The notes under the pieces are model-generated. The model saw only the letters and a program-made list of their open reading frames with translations, was not told the origin of the DNA and did no database searches. Shown one piece after another: positions 18,757-27,462 of a stretch of 64,000 bases of DNA. The stretch covers positions 372,001 through 436,000 of the forward strand of contig CP157202.1 in the NCBI GenBank assembly GCA_039954875.1, given 5' to 3'. This stretch comes from G039954875 sp039954875. Lineage in GTDB: Bacteria > Bacteroidota > Bacteroidia > Flavobacteriales > Blattabacteriaceae. A program made the translations under genes and the position numbers. Each line of letters begins with the position of its first letter. Position 1 is the stretch's first letter.

Positions 18757-19360
18757 GAGAGTAAAAGTAAATGTTTTTTTTCTGGGCAAGGCGTCCATTG
18801 ACTCGAGCTATAAGTTGTACTCTTGAGTACAAAACATAGCGCGGTGGTGGAAAGCTTTTTTTATTACTGGTGACTGAGACAGGTACGTGCTTTGAATTAG
18901 AAATATAAGATCGAATGAAAGATGGGTAGAAATAGTTATCAGTACGAAGTATTACGTTACGATCCGGCCAAGTTGAGGATTTATATTTTGAAAAATAATT
19001 TAAAGATTTATCTGATAAAAAATAAGGATACCCCCCCGCATATAGGTTTCTGTCGCCCTGCAAGGCCGGTTCCAATCAGGATCTAGCAGACGATACAGGT
19101 TTGGCGCATCATATCTCGGACACTTGTTTTTTAAAAAAGGAGCGTCCTTTGATTGAAAGGTTCGAGGAGCTTTAGTGTACAGCGCAATACTTGACCCCTC
19201 ATAAAAAGTAGGTGATATACAAACATAACATATCGATCTGTTTTTTAGGGAGCTTCCAAAATGGACCATTGTTAATGAGAGTTTGATAAGATAGATGTCC
19301 AATGCCATAGGTGCTGGGGGGGGGCAATGCATTCATTACTTTTGAGGCTATTGGTTTATT

Positions 19361-19651
19361 GTGAGTGATTTTACATCTAATGAATTGGAGCGTTTGTTGA
19401 TTTTGGAGGAAGCGCGTTTCGTCCGCTTAGTCTTGATACTGTTTCATATTGAGTTGGAAACTGTTTATGAGGAATTCGAGCAATTTCAGGACAATGACCT
19501 CATCACATCACATCCCCTTAAAAAAAAAGGGGAGGTAACTGAATTGATGGGAAGGCTATTGGGCTCCATACGACGATATGGTACACGCCGAGTTATTATT
19601 TCATCGCCATGGATGTGTTTTTTGATCCGGAGCTTATGGCGTGTTCGATAG
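19361..19651 (+). pseudogene. M16 peptidase, N-terminal fragment (copy 2)
   Basis: An open stretch of 96 codons reads like the part of an M16 zinc peptidase just after the HxxEH motif: SDFTSNELERLLILEEARFV, then ELETVYEEFEQFQDND. The frame then shifts at the A9 run (about 19520), after which the typical HPYG and TIG segment is lost. No HxxEH motif is visible upstream, where 18760-19360 shows only broken fragments and two G/C runs (C7 at 19031, G9 at 19316). The C-terminal relic of the same family is in copy 1 at 10660-10985. Confidence 0.55.
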
Positions 19652-19679
19652 TCTTCAATATTTACTTTTATATTATTGC

Positions 19680-19757
19680 ATTTTTCAATATTAAAGATCA
19701 CGTAATATATTGTAAGTAAAAATGTTTTCTATCTTTTAACGTAGCAATGTTAAACAT
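19680..19757 (-). pseudogene. rho: rho N-terminal relic, copy 2
   Basis: Bases 19680-19757 align with the first 25 or so codons of rho (12575-12651), including the start ATG, with several indels. Everything downstream of this in rho is gone from copy 2: the next recognisable sequence is the M16 fragment. So rho survives only in copy 1. Confidence 0.8.
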
Positions 19758-20467
19758 AAGGTCTATGGTAATTGAATCGAATTTTATTTGTAGATTATAT
19801 CTTTAAACTTGTAAGGGATGTTTGAAATGATTATTTTGGTAGAAGTCTTATTGAACCACAAAAATACAAATAAAAAAATCTTTATAAATTTGGTTCTTTT
19901 TATTGTTTTTAGTCTCATGTTGTATCACGTATAGATGATTTTTATATGTCCATCGTGGTATGCGTTGTATGACCTAGAGCTTCAAGGTATTCTACTTTCT
20001 GGGTATGGGATGGAAACGTGAGGTACGATCCACATGATCATGTGGATCACAAGTGATGATGTTTTTATTTATTGTGATAGCTTTTTTATATGGAAAAAAA
20101 TTGTAAATACACGTAAACCGCCTCAATGTTTAATTGAATCGATTACTTTTTTCACTGATTTTTTATTGGATATGTACTTTCCTTGAAGAGTGTTATTATT
20201 TTTAAAGCAATCTATTATTTAACACTTATTTCATTTATTATTTATATTTATTAGCAATAAAGCAATTTAAAGAAATCACACCTTGATAAAATCAATGAAT
20301 AGGATACGTTGAAAAAAACAACTAGTTTCATTGTGATACTCTGCTTTTGCTTTTCATTTATATTTTCAGTAATTTGATTTTTTAATCATATCCCTTATTA
20401 AAAGAGCTATATTCTCGTCAAAGAGAGTATTTTTTATTATATTGACCCTAAAAAAAATAAGGCTTAT
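19758..20467 (+). other. Spacer upstream of glnN, duplicate of 12652-13413
   Basis: This 0.7 kb aligns throughout with the spacer in front of the glnN fragment, by eye around four in five positions, with many small indels. A conserved TAAATTTG box (near 19887) and broken protein-like fragments appear in both. It presumably holds the glnN promoter, but I could not pick a clear -7 box next to the start. Confidence 0.5.
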
Positions 20468-22654
20468 ATGTCAAAATTAAGATTCAACGCCCTACCTGAT
20501 GTCAATGTGAGGAATATACAAGAGTTTAAAGTTCCGGCTCAAGTGGCTGTCTTTTATGGGGACAACGTTTTCTCTGAGTATGTCATGCAAGAATATTTAA
20601 CCAAAGAAGCTTTTACTTGCCTAAGTAGTGCTGCTTATGAAGGAGCAAAGATCTCTAGAGCCATTGCCGATCAGGTAGCCGTAGCTATGAAAGATTGGGC
20701 ACAATCTAAAGGTGCCACACATTATACTCATTGGTTTCAACCACTCACCGGTATCACTGCTGAAAAACATGATTCCTTCCTATCTCCCATAGGAGGTGGC
20801 CGGGCGATAGCACATTTTAGTGGATCAATGCTTGTACAACAAGAACCCGATGCTTCAAGTTTTCCTTCAGGAGGTATACGAAATACTTTCGAAGCCCGGG
20901 GTTATACAGCTTGGGATCCGTCGTCACCAGCCTTTGTCATTGGGACCACTTTGTGCATCCCTACCATATTTATATCGTACACCGGTGAGGCGCTTGACTA
21001 CAAGACACCACTCCTGCGGGCTTTACAAGCAGTAGATCAAGGCGCTACGGAAGTGGTAAAATATTTTGATAAAAATGTACAGAAAGTCAATGCTACCTTA
21101 GGTTGGGAACAGGAATATTTTTTAATCGACACATCACTATTCAACCTCAGACAAGATTTGGTATTGACCGGTAGGACACTCCTAGGACGTAGCTCGGCCA
21201 AAGGCCAGCAACTCGAAGACCATTATTTTGGATCCATCCCCAGTCGGGTGATGAATTTTATGTGTGAACTCGAGATTGAATGCATACGTTTAGGCATACC
21301 TGTCTCGACACGACACAATGAAGTAGCCCCAAATCAATTTGAATTAGCCCCCATATTTGAAGAGGCTAATCTGGCCGTAGATCACAATTCACTTATGATG
21401 GATGTGATGAATCGTATAGCGAGCCGGCATCATTTCAAGGTGCTCTTGCACGAAAAACCTTTTGCAGGCATCAACGGGTCGGGTAAACATTGCAACTGGT
21501 CTTTGGCGGCCGACAATGGCGAAAATCTTCTCGCTCCAGGAAAAAATCCTAAAAAAAACCTCCAATTCTTGACTTTCTTCATCAATACGCTCAAAGCCGT
21601 ACACGATTATGCAGATCTGCTCCGTGCTAGTATTGCATCTGCTGGTAATGATCATCGGCTTGGCGCTAATGAAGCTCCATCAGCCATCATCTCAGTCTTC
21701 ATAGGTGGTTATCTACAAAAGGTGCTCAATGAGTTAGAAAAAGTCAGTAGAGGAAAATTATCTCTTAGCGAAAAAACAGAGCTTAAACTCAACCTAATCG
21801 GTAAAATCCCTGAGATATTATTAGATAATACTGACCGCAATAGGACTTCCCCTTTTGCCTTCACAGGTAATAAATTCGAGCTCAGAGCTGTAGGAGCTTC
21901 AACTAATTGTGCCGAGCCCATGATCGTTTTGAATACCATCATGGCTCATCAATTGATGCAATTCAAAAAAGAGACCGATGATTTGATCCAGAAAAAAAAC
22001 ATGAAAAAAGACGATGCTATTTTAAATGTCTTGAGAGAATATATAAAATCGTCTAAAAACATTCTCTTTGAAGGTGATGGATATAGTGATAATTGGATCA
22101 AAGAAGCACAAAAGAGAGGCTTGAGCAATCACCGTACTACACCATTGGCATTGAAAAGTGAAAAACGTAAAGAATACATCCAATTGTTTGAAAAGACTGG
22201 TGTCCTTTCAGAAAGAGAATTTCTAGCTCGAAGTGAGATCAAACACGAAAAATACCTTAAACTTCTTACCATAGAAGCTACCGTGCTGGCAGATATGGCT
22301 ACGAACCATATCATACCGGCAGCGATCGAATACCAAAATCGTCTGATCGAAAACGCAAAAGGCTTGAAAATGATCTATGGTGATATTTTCAAAGATCTAG
22401 CCCAGCCACAATTGCACTTGATTAAATCCCTTTCAAGTCACATGGCAGACATCCACACTTCGGTAGATAAATTACGCCTTGAGAAGGAAAAGGCCTTGTC
22501 TAACCAAGACATCCACAACTCAGTAGAATTTTTTTCTACCCATGTCAAACCTTTACTTGAAGAAGTTCGGACCCATTGCGATGCCATGGAAGCCATTGTA
22601 GATGATAGACTCTGGCCTTTGCCTAAATACAGAGAATTGTTGTTTGTTAGATAA
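20468..22654 (+). CDS. glnN: Glutamine synthetase type III
   Basis: 728 aa, the size of GlnN (GSIII), the large dodecameric glutamine synthetase typical of Bacteroidetes. It makes glutamine from glutamate, ammonia and ATP; glutamine is the nitrogen donor for TrpG next door. Family motifs: THWFQPLTGITAEKHDSF, WEQEYFLID, EVAPNQFELAPIFEEAN, NGSGKHCNWSLAADNG, ASAGNDHRLGANEAPSAI and NRTSPFAFTGNKFELRAVG. The start at ATG 20468 is shared with the duplicated 5' fragment at 13414. The second breakpoint of the large duplication lies near codon 75. A GC-rich hairpin follows the stop. Confidence 0.97.
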   Translation: MSKLRFNALPDVNVRNIQEFKVPAQVAVFYGDNVFSEYVMQEYLTKEAFTCLSSAAYEGAKISRAIADQVAVAMKDWAQSKGATHYTHWFQPLTGITAEKHDSFLSPIGGGRAIAHFSGSMLVQQEPDASSFPSGGIRNTFEARGYTAWDPSSPAFVIGTTLCIPTIFISYTGEALDYKTPLLRALQAVDQGATEVVKYFDKNVQKVNATLGWEQEYFLIDTSLFNLRQDLVLTGRTLLGRSSAKGQQLEDHYFGSIPSRVMNFMCELEIECIRLGIPVSTRHNEVAPNQFELAPIFEEANLAVDHNSLMMDVMNRIASRHHFKVLLHEKPFAGINGSGKHCNWSLAADNGENLLAPGKNPKKNLQFLTFFINTLKAVHDYADLLRASIASAGNDHRLGANEAPSAIISVFIGGYLQKVLNELEKVSRGKLSLSEKTELKLNLIGKIPEILLDNTDRNRTSPFAFTGNKFELRAVGASTNCAEPMIVLNTIMAHQLMQFKKETDDLIQKKNMKKDDAILNVLREYIKSSKNILFEGDGYSDNWIKEAQKRGLSNHRTTPLALKSEKRKEYIQLFEKTGVLSEREFLARSEIKHEKYLKLLTIEATVLADMATNHIIPAAIEYQNRLIENAKGLKMIYGDIFKDLAQPQLHLIKSLSSHMADIHTSVDKLRLEKEKALSNQDIHNSVEFFSTHVKPLLEEVRTHCDAMEAIVDDRLWPLPKYRELLFVR

Positions 22655-22659
22655 TACAA

Positions 22660-22690
22660 TTTACCCCCCCCCTGCATAGGAGGGGGTAAA
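22660..22690 (+). terminator. GC-rich hairpin after glnN
   Basis: TTTACCCCC and GGGGGTAAA pair over 9 bp around a loop that includes the rest of a C9 run (22664-22672). It starts 5 bases after the glnN stop. There is no T run after it, so it may act as an RNA-end stabiliser or a bidirectional terminator. Confidence 0.6.
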
Positions 22691-22783
22691 CAATATATCT
22701 TCTCATGAAAGAATTTATACTCAGATTATAAGTGCTACTTTTGTCAGGGTAGATCTTATTAAGTTTTTCCCATAAGTTATACT

Positions 22784-23431
22784 ATGTTAAATAAAGGATT
22801 GATAAAATATTCTCTCCGTATAACTTTTATCATTTGGAGTTTGATTTTTGGACTGGTGATTACCAGTTATTTTGGAATAAGCTTTTGGACAAAAAATAAA
22901 ATCTATGATCAACCTAAAAAAATTCCTTTTAATAAAGTAGGACTTGTATTGGGGACGGCCAAATACTTATCAAAAGGTGGTATAAACACCTACTTCAAAC
23001 ACAGAATGGACGCTGTTGCTTTACTCTTTCACCACAAAAAAATCCAATATCTCATCGTCAGCGGTGACAATAGAAGAGATAACTATAACGAGCCTAAGGT
23101 AATGGAAAAAGAATTGATTAAAAGAGGTGTCCCGACCCACTCGATCTATAGAGACTATGCCGGGTTTAGAACACTGGATTCCATACTCAGAGCCTATAAA
23201 ATTTTTGGTCAAAAAAAATTTACTGTTATCTCTCAAAAATTTCACAATGAACGAGCCATTCTCATAGCAGATCATGCGGGTTTGGATGTTATTGGATTTA
23301 ACGCTAAAGATATTTCTCGTGAGATCAAGCAATCCTATCTTAGAGAGGCTTTTGCTCGTATCAAAGCTTTATGGGATATTTTTTATCATACACAACCCAA
23401 GTTTCTAGGTCAAAAAATTCTTATCCCCTAA
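22784..23431 (+). CDS. SanA/YdcF-type DUF218 membrane protein
   Basis: 215 aa with one N-terminal membrane segment (about residues 10-32) followed by a DUF218 domain: GLVLGTAKYLSKGGINTYF, IQYLIVSGDNRRDNYNEP, YAGFRTLDSILRAYKIFG and FTVISQKFHNERAI. SanA proteins are linked to envelope barrier function (vancomycin exclusion at high temperature in E. coli); the biochemical activity is unknown. No operon partner upstream; grpE follows 89 bases downstream of its stop. Confidence 0.85.
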   Translation: MLNKGLIKYSLRITFIIWSLIFGLVITSYFGISFWTKNKIYDQPKKIPFNKVGLVLGTAKYLSKGGINTYFKHRMDAVALLFHHKKIQYLIVSGDNRRDNYNEPKVMEKELIKRGVPTHSIYRDYAGFRTLDSILRAYKIFGQKKFTVISQKFHNERAILIADHAGLDVIGFNAKDISREIKQSYLREAFARIKALWDIFYHTQPKFLGQKILIP

Positions 23432-23520
23432 ACATCCTTCTAGTCTGTCAAAATGACAATCCTAAAAGCAATGGCAAAACTTTTGCCAGAGAAAATGCAC
23501 AGTTTATCAAAAACTTATCT

Positions 23521-24051
23521 ATGGTTACAGATCAAAATAAATCTCCGCTTGAGGTGGAAAAGGAAGAAAGTTCTTGTGAGGTAAATCCAAAAGAAATTTG
23601 CAAGCCAAGTGGAGAAAAGTCGGAGGCTGAACAATTTGCTGAAAAATTGGCTGAAGAAAAAGACAGATTTATACGGCTCTTTGCAGAGTTTGAAAATTAT
23701 AAAAAACGCATTCAAAAAGAACGTTTAGAACTTTTCAAGACTGCTCATCAAGACCTTATCACTAATTTATTGCCTATCTTAGACGATTTTGATCGAGGTT
23801 TTCAAGAGATCAGCCAATCACAAGGTATGATGCTCATTCGCGAGAAGTTTATCAAAATATTACAAGAAAAAGGTTTGAAAAAGGTCGACATGGAAAAAGG
23901 AGACGATTTCAATACTGATTTCCATGAAGCTATCACACAAATCCCCACTCTAGCCGAAGGACTCAAAGGCAAGGTTGTAGACGTAGTAGAAGCGGGATAT
24001 CTGCTCGAAGACAAGGTAATCCGACACGCCAAAGTGGTTATCGGCAAATAA
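23521..24051 (+). CDS. grpE: GrpE nucleotide exchange factor
   Basis: GrpE releases ADP from DnaK. The start at 23521 (MVTDQNKSPLEVEKEE) gives 176 aa, normal. The open frame extends upstream to 23371, but that part overlaps the end of the sanA-like gene. An acidic N-terminus is followed by a long coiled coil (AEQFAEKLAEEKDRF, then LFAEFENYKKRIQKER) and the C-terminal beta domain with FNTDFHEAITQIP, GKVVDVVEAGYLL and VIRHAKVVIGK. dnaJ lies 16 bases downstream, so they form an operon. dnaK is not in the window. Confidence 0.96.
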   Translation: MVTDQNKSPLEVEKEESSCEVNPKEICKPSGEKSEAEQFAEKLAEEKDRFIRLFAEFENYKKRIQKERLELFKTAHQDLITNLLPILDDFDRGFQEISQSQGMMLIREKFIKILQEKGLKKVDMEKGDDFNTDFHEAITQIPTLAEGLKGKVVDVVEAGYLLEDKVIRHAKVVIGK

Positions 24052-24067
24052 TTAACCTTCATCATCC

Positions 24068-25195
24068 ATGGCAAAAAGAGATTATTACAACATATTGGAC
24101 GTACCAAAAAATGCCTCTACCGAAGAGATTAAAAAGGCCTATCGGAAGTTAGCGATCCAATACCATCCGGATAAAAATCCGGACAACAAGAAAGAAGCTG
24201 AAGAGAAATTTAAAGAAGCTGCTGAAGCCTACGATATCTTGGGTAACGATGAAAAAAGACAACGTTATGACCGTTTCGGCCATGCTGGTGTAGGTGGCGC
24301 TTCTGGTCACGGCCCGGGTGGTATGAATATGGAAGACATATTTGCTAACTTTGGAGACATTTTTGGCGATGCCTTTGGAGGAAGCCTTTCAGGTTTTGGC
24401 TTTGGAGGAAACTCAAGCCGCCAACGTGTCGTCAAAGGAAGTGACCTACGTATCAGGGTAAGACTCAATCTTGAAGAAATAGCTCAAGGTGTAGAGAAAA
24501 AAGTCAAGGTCAAGCGGATGAAGGTAGCTCCAGGATTTAGATTCAAAACTTGTAACAGATGTCATGGTAGCGGACACATTTCACACATGACCAACACCAT
24601 TTTAGGTCGGATGCAGACCACAACCCCTTGTGGCACTTGCCATGGCACGGGTAAGATCGCCGACCATATCCCACCAGGAGTTAACAATCAAGGTCTGATC
24701 AAAGAAGAGGAGCTTGTGAGTATTCAAATCCCACCGGGACTTACTGAAGGAATCCAATTGAAAGTCTCCGGTAAAGGTAATGAAGCTCCTTTCGGAGGTA
24801 TCCCTGGAAGTCTTCTCGTCCTTATCGAAGAAATTCCGCACAAAACACTTAAACGTGAAGGTCAAAATCTTCATTATGATTTGTACATATCCTTCCCCGA
24901 AGCTGTGCTAGGAACCTCAAAAGAATTACCTATCATCGATGGAAAAGCACGCATCAATATAGAACCCGGCACACAATCAGGTAAGACTCTTCGACTCAAA
25001 GGTAAGGGGCTGCCCAGTATCGAAGGTTATGGCTATGGTGATCTTTTAATCCACATCAACCTGTGGACCCCTCAGGAACTCAATAAAGAACAAAAGGTAT
25101 TTTTCAAGAAGATGAAAGAAGATAAAAATTTCATTCCTAATCCCAATCATTCGGAAAAATCATTTTTCGATCGTGTGCGAGAAATGTTTTCGTAG
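24068..25195 (+). CDS. dnaJ: DnaJ co-chaperone with only two of four zinc motifs
   Basis: DnaJ delivers clients to DnaK and stimulates its ATPase. 375 aa. The J domain has HPD at residues 33-35, followed by a Gly/Phe-rich linker (about 72-115). The zinc domain is reduced: only CNRCHGSG (162-169) and CGTCHGTG (188-195) remain. These correspond to motifs II and III, which form zinc centre II. Motif I, expected near residue 150, and motif IV, expected near 205, have no cysteines (MKVAPGFRFK and PPGVNNQGL stand there), so zinc centre I is absent. The C-terminal client domains look normal. Operon with grpE upstream; an ABC transporter gene follows. Confidence 0.95.
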   Translation: MAKRDYYNILDVPKNASTEEIKKAYRKLAIQYHPDKNPDNKKEAEEKFKEAAEAYDILGNDEKRQRYDRFGHAGVGGASGHGPGGMNMEDIFANFGDIFGDAFGGSLSGFGFGGNSSRQRVVKGSDLRIRVRLNLEEIAQGVEKKVKVKRMKVAPGFRFKTCNRCHGSGHISHMTNTILGRMQTTTPCGTCHGTGKIADHIPPGVNNQGLIKEEELVSIQIPPGLTEGIQLKVSGKGNEAPFGGIPGSLLVLIEEIPHKTLKREGQNLHYDLYISFPEAVLGTSKELPIIDGKARINIEPGTQSGKTLRLKGKGLPSIEGYGYGDLLIHINLWTPQELNKEQKVFFKKMKEDKNFIPNPNHSEKSFFDRVREMFS

Positions 25196-25218
25196 AATGC
25201 TTGAACCTCCACCAAAAG

Positions 25219-26166
25219 ATGCAGCACCTTCTCATAGCTGAGGGTCTTCACAAACAATACGGGGCTAAAAAAGCCCTCAGCGGCTTGGATCTGAAGATCG
25301 CTTATGGTAGCATATACGGTTTGCTTGGCCCTAATGGTGCCGGCAAAACTACTTTTATCCGGTTAATTAATCAAATTCAGTTACCTGATGCCGGTAAGAT
25401 TATTTTTGATGGTGAGTCGCTTTCTCCAAAACACATCACACAGATCGGCTACCTACCAGAAGAACGAGGTTTGTATAAAAACATGTATGTCGAGGAGCAA
25501 ATACTTTATCTAGCCCAGCTCAAAGGAATGAAAAAAGATCATGCCAAAGCCATGCTTCAATGGTGGTTTGACCGTCTTGAAATTGGCTCTTGGCGTCATA
25601 AAAAGCTGCGTACCCTCTCCAAGGGTATGGCTCAGAAAATTCAATTTATCATTACAGTGCTACATGCGCCTAAGTTGATGATTTTCGATGAACCCTTCAG
25701 TGGTTTTGATCCAATCAATACCCAATTGATTAGAGATCAGATTCTTGAGTTGAAAAAGAACGGATCTACTATCATCCTCTCGACCCACCGTATGGCTTCG
25801 GTGGAAGCAATTTGTGACTATATTGCTCTGATAGATAGATCGCAAAAAATTCTTGATGGACCGCTACCTTTGATCAAAGAACAGTTTAAAGAAAATCGCT
25901 ATCAAGTCCGTTTAGAGATCCGTAATCAATTGCTTTGGGAGAGGCTTTTGGTTTGTTATCCTCTATCTAAAGTCATTCGAGAGGGAGACTTCTGTAGTTT
26001 CGAGATCCAACTCCAGGAATCCTCGATGCATTTGTTGCAAGAATTGATGCAGATCGGAGAGATCCACCTTTTTGGTAAATACACTCCAAGTCTCGATGAA
26101 ATTTTCATTAATGCAGTCAAAAAAGTTAAATGTAATGCAAAAAATATGGTTGATCATCCAACGTGA
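25219..26166 (+). CDS. ABC transporter ATP-binding protein (NatA-like)
   Basis: Single ATPase domain of 315 aa with a C-terminal extension. Walker A is GPNGAGKTTF, the Q loop is near GYLPEERGLYKNM, the signature is degenerate (TLSKGMAQKIQFI), Walker B is LMIFDEPFSGFDP, and the switch histidine is in ILSTHRM. The start at ATG 25219 (MQHLLIAEGLHKQYG) is preferred to the TTG at 25201. It overlaps the permease gene by 32 bases. Architecture resembles NatA-type exporters; the substrate is unknown. Confidence 0.9.
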   Translation: MQHLLIAEGLHKQYGAKKALSGLDLKIAYGSIYGLLGPNGAGKTTFIRLINQIQLPDAGKIIFDGESLSPKHITQIGYLPEERGLYKNMYVEEQILYLAQLKGMKKDHAKAMLQWWFDRLEIGSWRHKKLRTLSKGMAQKIQFIITVLHAPKLMIFDEPFSGFDPINTQLIRDQILELKKNGSTIILSTHRMASVEAICDYIALIDRSQKILDGPLPLIKEQFKENRYQVRLEIRNQLLWERLLVCYPLSKVIREGDFCSFEIQLQESSMHLLQELMQIGEIHLFGKYTPSLDEIFINAVKKVKCNAKNMVDHPT

Positions 26167-27409
26167 ATACCTGGTACAAGTCCGACAAAAATCTTTTGTA
26201 ATCATGACTTTGCTCGCGCCAATTTTACTCATGGGGCTGGGGGGTGTTTTTTCCTTTATCAATCAAGCGGGCTCAACAATCTATCAAGTGGCTGTGATTG
26301 ATGCAAGCCAAGAGCAAAAATTCGTTGCTGGTTTGAAATCAAACAAAAACTTGCTCTTTTCCTTTTTCGACCCTTCAGAAAAATTGACCCTCGAAAATCG
26401 TATGAAAAATGACAATGATATAGATGCCCTGCTCATGATCCCCGCCAAAAGGAGCCTTTCGGATTTGGAGCGGGATATTCAGCTCTATACTAGGGAACAA
26501 CCTGGACGCGAATTACCCAAAAACCTCACAATCTTGCTTAATAGAAGACTCGAAAACCTAAAACTCGAGGAATGTGGTATTGACGCGGACTTGCTAAGGC
26601 TCTCTGCCGCTGATATACGTTTGAAGGTAATCAACATCAAGGCCGATACGGTAGATCAAGATATTGAGGCCAAAACGTTACTCTCGCTAGTGATGATGTA
26701 TGCGGTGATGATGTTTATTCTTATCTATGGCGTTCGGATCATGCGTAGTGTCATCGAAGAAAAAAATAGCCGCATCGTCGAGATTATTATTTCTTCTGTC
26801 AGACCCTTTCAACTGATGATCGGAAAAATATTTGGGACTGCTCTAGTGGCCTTGACTCAATTCACGATCTGGATGGGTTGTGCCTTATTGGCTGCGTGGG
26901 TATTTCACAACACCTCAGCTGACACATCTATAGCCTCAGAGATGACTGTTCCACAACTCAATACCCTGGTCCAAAATCTGTTCCACACCGATTATTTATT
27001 TTTCTTGTCGATATTTTTCATCTATTTCATAGGTGGATATCTTATTTTCAGCGCTTTCTTTGCCACTATTGGTTCAATTATGGAAGCAGAGGGTGAGACT
27101 CAACAATATTCTATCTTGGCTTCTATTGTCTTGGTTTTAGGTTTTTACGGAGGAATTATAGTTTCTAATCTCCCTGCAGATTGGGTTTCGTTTTGGCTTT
27201 CGATATTTCCTTTGACCTCTCCAATGGTTATGTTGGCGCTTATCCCATATGGGATACCTATTTGGCAGCTCGTCCTCTCATTGAGTGTTTTATCTATCTC
27301 CGTCTGGGGGATGATCCGTCTAGCAGCTAAGATCTACTGTGTAGGTATCCTAAGTCTTGGAGGACAAAGTCCGCTGAAAAGTTTTTTTAAATCGATTTAT
27401 TGGAAATAA
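26135..27409 (+). CDS. ABC-2 type permease (NatB-like)
   Basis: 424 aa membrane partner of the preceding ATPase. One N-terminal membrane segment (MTLLAPILLMGLGGVFSF) is followed by a large extracytoplasmic domain of about 150 residues, then about five C-terminal segments. The conserved VIEEKNSRIVEIIISSVRPFQLMIGK motif of the ABC-2 family lies just after the second segment. The start at ATG 26135 (MQKIWLIIQREY) falls inside the end of the ATPase gene. The pair is a probable exporter of sodium, drugs or lipids; the substrate cannot be told. Confidence 0.9.
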   Translation: MQKIWLIIQREYLVQVRQKSFVIMTLLAPILLMGLGGVFSFINQAGSTIYQVAVIDASQEQKFVAGLKSNKNLLFSFFDPSEKLTLENRMKNDNDIDALLMIPAKRSLSDLERDIQLYTREQPGRELPKNLTILLNRRLENLKLEECGIDADLLRLSAADIRLKVINIKADTVDQDIEAKTLLSLVMMYAVMMFILIYGVRIMRSVIEEKNSRIVEIIISSVRPFQLMIGKIFGTALVALTQFTIWMGCALLAAWVFHNTSADTSIASEMTVPQLNTLVQNLFHTDYLFFLSIFFIYFIGGYLIFSAFFATIGSIMEAEGETQQYSILASIVLVLGFYGGIIVSNLPADWVSFWLSIFPLTSPMVMLALIPYGIPIWQLVLSLSVLSISVWGMIRLAAKIYCVGILSLGGQSPLKSFFKSIYWK

Positions 27410-27462
27410 TTAGTTCGGTTTAGTCTCAATCAAAAGTCTGTAAATTTACCAAAAGAAATTGC

